6,280 nucleotides of DNA from Candidatus Poribacteria bacterium (GTDB taxonomy: Bacteria; Poribacteria; WGA-4E; WGA-3G). Numbering within the stretch: the first letter of the stretch is position 1; the number at the start of each line of letters is the position of its first letter. This document shows, piece after piece, positions 3,741 to 6,280 of the stretch. Made by a program: the position numbers and the translations under genes. A model generated the notes under the pieces. It was not told where the DNA came from. It saw nothing but the letters and a program-made list of their open reading frames with translations, and did not search any database. The stretch lies in assembly GCA_028818995.1 (NCBI GenBank), contig JAPPMR010000288.1, positions 1 through 6,280 on the forward strand, read 5' to 3'.

Positions 3741-6280
3741 TTTGTAGACCGGGAGCTAATGACATCACCAACTTTTAGCGGTTTTTCCTCAAGCAAAATA
3801 TGGAAAATCCCGTGCTGTTTTGTAGCGATATAAAGTTTATCACTACTCACCGCTACAGATAGCACTTTATCAGGGATACTTGAAGAAAACTGATTCCATT
3901 TACTATCAGAATCTAAGCGGTAAATGCCCATATCCCCAACACCATATAAACTTAATCCATTTACAGCGAGTTTATCTATGACGATATGTGTTCCAACATT
4001 ATCGGTGAGCGGACGCCAATATTCGCCAGTTTGCGAACATAAGACTCCTTTATCTGTTGCTACATATACCTTCATATTCGCAAATACGATATCCTTAATA
4101 TGGGTAAAGGTTGAGGGTAGACTCAACGTTATGTCCCTCCAACTTTCTCCGCCATTGATGGATTGGAATAGTTTCCCATCTCGTTTACCCACATAGACAG
4201 TTTGTGATGCAGCAGCTACCTTGAACCCATTATCCATTTCATGATCAGGGTGGTTGTTTGTATCTATCAAGCCGGTGTCCGTAAATATTAAACTGTCCGT
4301 ATCCCATTTTAAAAGCCTATTTTTATATGGTATGAAAATTGTGTTATTTTCTGTGAATTCGGTATTCTGTTTTCCTTCAGAGAGCAGTGTAGTGGATGAT
4401 TTGGCGTTTTTCCACAGTTCCCGAGAAGATATCCTTTGAACCAATGAAAACGCAGCTTCACCTATGCGTAAACGGAAAATATCTAAATCTTCACCTTGCA
4501 ATGAAATTAGGTAAAGAGATTTGCCAACAATCATAAACTTGGAATCCGTAAGATGATGTACATAAGACCCTGACTGTCCGATCTGTTCGGATATGTACTG
4601 CCCATAATCAAAACGCACCGGCACCCATATTTTCTCGTTGTCCATCGTTTCATAAATGTCGCTACCTGTATATACATAAAGTCGATTGTTAAATGAAATC
4701 AACTCCTGGACATCTGTTCCTACAATTCCATTCATGAAAGAGTGCCACGTTGTGCCACTATCAACTGTGCGATGAATGCTGAACTTATCCAATTTGTAAA
4801 AAGTATTCTCATCTATCGCTATAACTGTAGCATGTGCTGACGGTGATGATTTTGTGTCAAATCCAAGGTTTGCCCACGTTTGCCCCGCATCTGTTGATTG
4901 GAAAGTTGGAACACCTAAAACGAACAACGTCGGACCTTTTGCCATAATACGAGTAGGACTTGCAGGCGATGTGCCTATCATGAAATATTTATCTTTAGGC
5001 GTTATATCAGTCCACGTCATACCAAGGTTCGTTGAGTGGAATATCTTACGAGCACCTCTATTCTTTGTATCGGAAAGGTCATTGGTAAGAAAATCTTGCC
5101 CCGTTGCTACATAAAGGTCATTCTCATCAACTGCCAATGCATGGACAGCGTTGTCGGCATCATCTACCACAGATAATTGTTCCAAATCATCTAAAATCAA
5201 GCGATAAAGCCCTTGGTTCGTGCCAATAAACACAGCATTCCCTATCGCGGCGACTGCTGTAATCTTTTTATTTGTCAACCTATCATTGAGTGGAATCCAC
5301 TTTCTACCAGCATCGGTAGACCGAAATACACCTTTATCCTGCGTAGCAATATACATAATAAAATTTGTGCGTGATTGTCGTTCGAATGTTTTATCCATTA
5401 TGACCAATCCAATAGGTTTCCCAATTGGACGGGAAGAAAATACTTGCCATGAGGTGCTATCGTCAGTTGACGTGTATATATTATCGCTACCGACAACATA
5501 TAACGTCTCCTGATATTCAGCGATTGGTGCCCCGATGATACTTGTAGGTGTGCTTGCGCTTATATTTTTCCATGATGTCCTGCCTCTGCTTAATTTGTAA
5601 ACACCAGTCCATGAAAATGCGTAAAGATTACCATTTGAGGTAGAAAAGAGATTATAGACAGGATCACCTTGCGGTACGTATGTCTGTTTCCATACCGATG
5701 ATAAATGCGTAACATTCTCGCGTGCATTATTGACTAAGACCGCTTCAGATGCTTGTGACTCATCATTATCAACATTACCATCAAGAATACTCTTCCCCAC
5801 TTGATTGTGCAAGGCAGGTTTAGAAACAGTATCAAGGTGTATAGGAGATTCAACAATTTCAATCGTCGGTTCTGATTGGGCATTAAAGTCATACGGTTTT
5901 TGAATAAGACCCAGTCGTTGACTCATCGCACCTAACAATAATATAACCAAGACCGCAGCAGTGCCAAAAGCGATCCACGGTAGTAATGGTTTTGCTACCT
6001 GTGGTGTCGGTTTTATGTCTGCAATCTGCTTCATGATGCTTTTGGTTAGATCTGTAGATAGCTGCAAACCGCCAAATGCCTCAGACATCAAGAGATGTTC
6101 TTCCGATTCTAATCGGTTTCTTGCCCGATGCAGCCTACTTTTGATGGTGTTGGCGGATACACCTAAGAAATTACCTATATCCTTTACGGACATTTCACTG
6201 AGATAATAGAGGATTATGACAGTGCGTTCACTCTCCGGCAATTTTTCCAATAGTTTCTTGACGACTTCGCGGTAATTTTC
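3737..6280 (-). CDS. ECF-like sigma factor region 4 fused to membrane anchor and Asp-box propeller (5'-partial)
   Basis: The reading frame is open to the window edge, giving 847 visible residues; the first in-frame start-like codon at 6250 (TTG) lies within region 4, so the true start is outside. Residue 1 is the codon at 6280. Residues 1-60 are sigma-70 region 4, with LPESER and the helix-turn-helix SVKDIGNFLGVSANTIKSRL (31-50) expected to contact the -35 element. A hydrophobic helix at about 99-120 (PLLPWIAFGTAAVLVILLLG) predicts a membrane anchor. A low-complexity acidic spacer to about 190 leads to a repeated beta-propeller with Asp-box/BNR-like motifs: STDDSTSW (271), STDAGRKW (321), STNLGMTW (416), STDAGQTW (462), TVDSGTTW (505), SINGGESW (707) and weaker ones near 544, 749 and 789. 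The propeller would be outside the cytoplasm if region 4 is inside. Region 2 should lie upstream. It could be a membrane-tethered sensor sigma factor; ligand and targets are unknown. Confidence 0.88.
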   Translation of the reverse strand, partial: ENYREVVKKLLEKLPESERTVIILYYLSEMSVKDIGNFLGVSANTIKSRLHRARNRLESEEHLLMSEAFGGLQLSTDLTKSIMKQIADIKPTPQVAKPLLPWIAFGTAAVLVILLLGAMSQRLGLIQKPYDFNAQSEPTIEIVESPIHLDTVSKPALHNQVGKSILDGNVDNDESQASEAVLVNNARENVTHLSSVWKQTYVPQGDPVYNLFSTSNGNLYAFSWTGVYKLSRGRTSWKNISASTPTSIIGAPIAEYQETLYVVGSDNIYTSTDDSTSWQVFSSRPIGKPIGLVIMDKTFERQSRTNFIMYIATQDKGVFRSTDAGRKWIPLNDRLTNKKITAVAAIGNAVFIGTNQGLYRLILDDLEQLSVVDDADNAVHALAVDENDLYVATGQDFLTNDLSDTKNRGARKIFHSTNLGMTWTDITPKDKYFMIGTSPASPTRIMAKGPTLFVLGVPTFQSTDAGQTWANLGFDTKSSPSAHATVIAIDENTFYKLDKFSIHRTVDSGTTWHSFMNGIVGTDVQELISFNNRLYVYTGSDIYETMDNEKIWVPVRFDYGQYISEQIGQSGSYVHHLTDSKFMIVGKSLYLISLQGEDLDIFRLRIGEAAFSLVQRISSRELWKNAKSSTTLLSEGKQNTEFTENNTIFIPYKNRLLKWDTDSLIFTDTGLIDTNNHPDHEMDNGFKVAAASQTVYVGKRDGKLFQSINGGESWRDITLSLPSTFTHIKDIVFANMKVYVATDKGVLCSQTGEYWRPLTDNVGTHIVIDKLAVNGLSLYGVGDMGIYRLDSDSKWNQFSSSIPDKVLSVAVSSDKLYIATKQHGIFHILLEEKPLKVGDVISSRSTN

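Noticed and set aside
6248..6250. TTG at 6250 as the start of an 837-residue protein
   Set aside because: The frame stays open upstream to the edge and the preceding residues (ENYREVVKKL) fit sigma region 4, so the gene is cut by the window rather than starting here.

Overview
The window looks like a chromosomal fragment of an uncultured bacterium. A sigma-factor region 4 followed in the same reading frame by a transmembrane helix and a long Asp-box (BNR-type) propeller, a xylose-isomerase-like TIM-barrel gene, and a tRNA gene without encoded CCA are together reminiscent of Candidatus Poribacteria. That assignment rests on resemblance to proteins I recall from the group and is an inference; nothing in the window proves it.

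Layout, left to right. (1) 1-91: the 3' part of a plus-strand tRNA-Leu(CAA), closed by a strong intrinsic terminator. (2) 97-2474: a tight minus-strand operon, transcribed right to left: hflX (ribosome-associated GTPase), a small four-cysteine zinc-ribbon protein, and a sugar phosphate isomerase/epimerase-like TIM barrel. The first two are 12 nt apart and the last two overlap by ATGA. (3) 2475-3035: a 561-bp divergent intergenic region, mostly occupied by what looks like a 362-bp non-autonomous mobile element. It has 11-bp perfect (about 22-26 bp imperfect) terminal inverted repeats abutted by a 9-bp direct repeat with one mismatch. It carries four tandem copies of a 21-23 bp unit, each holding a GACGT/ACGTC dyad, plus inverted half-sites. 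(4) 3036-3740, plus strand: a complete solo beta-class DNA methyltransferase, probably adenine-N6. (5) 3737-6280, minus strand: the C-terminal 847 residues of an ECF-like sigma factor fused to a membrane anchor and an extracytoplasmic propeller. Its start lies beyond the right edge. The two convergent genes in (4) and (5) share the palindrome TTAA as both stop codons.

How the parts relate: the hflX operon looks like ordinary chromosomal housekeeping. The methyltransferase has no restriction partner in view and is separated from hflX by the mobile-element-like block, so it may be a later arrival. The sigma-propeller fusion is the most unusual protein: a DNA-binding transcription module, a membrane helix and a sensor-like propeller in one chain. 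The inserted repeat block and this fusion deserve most attention.
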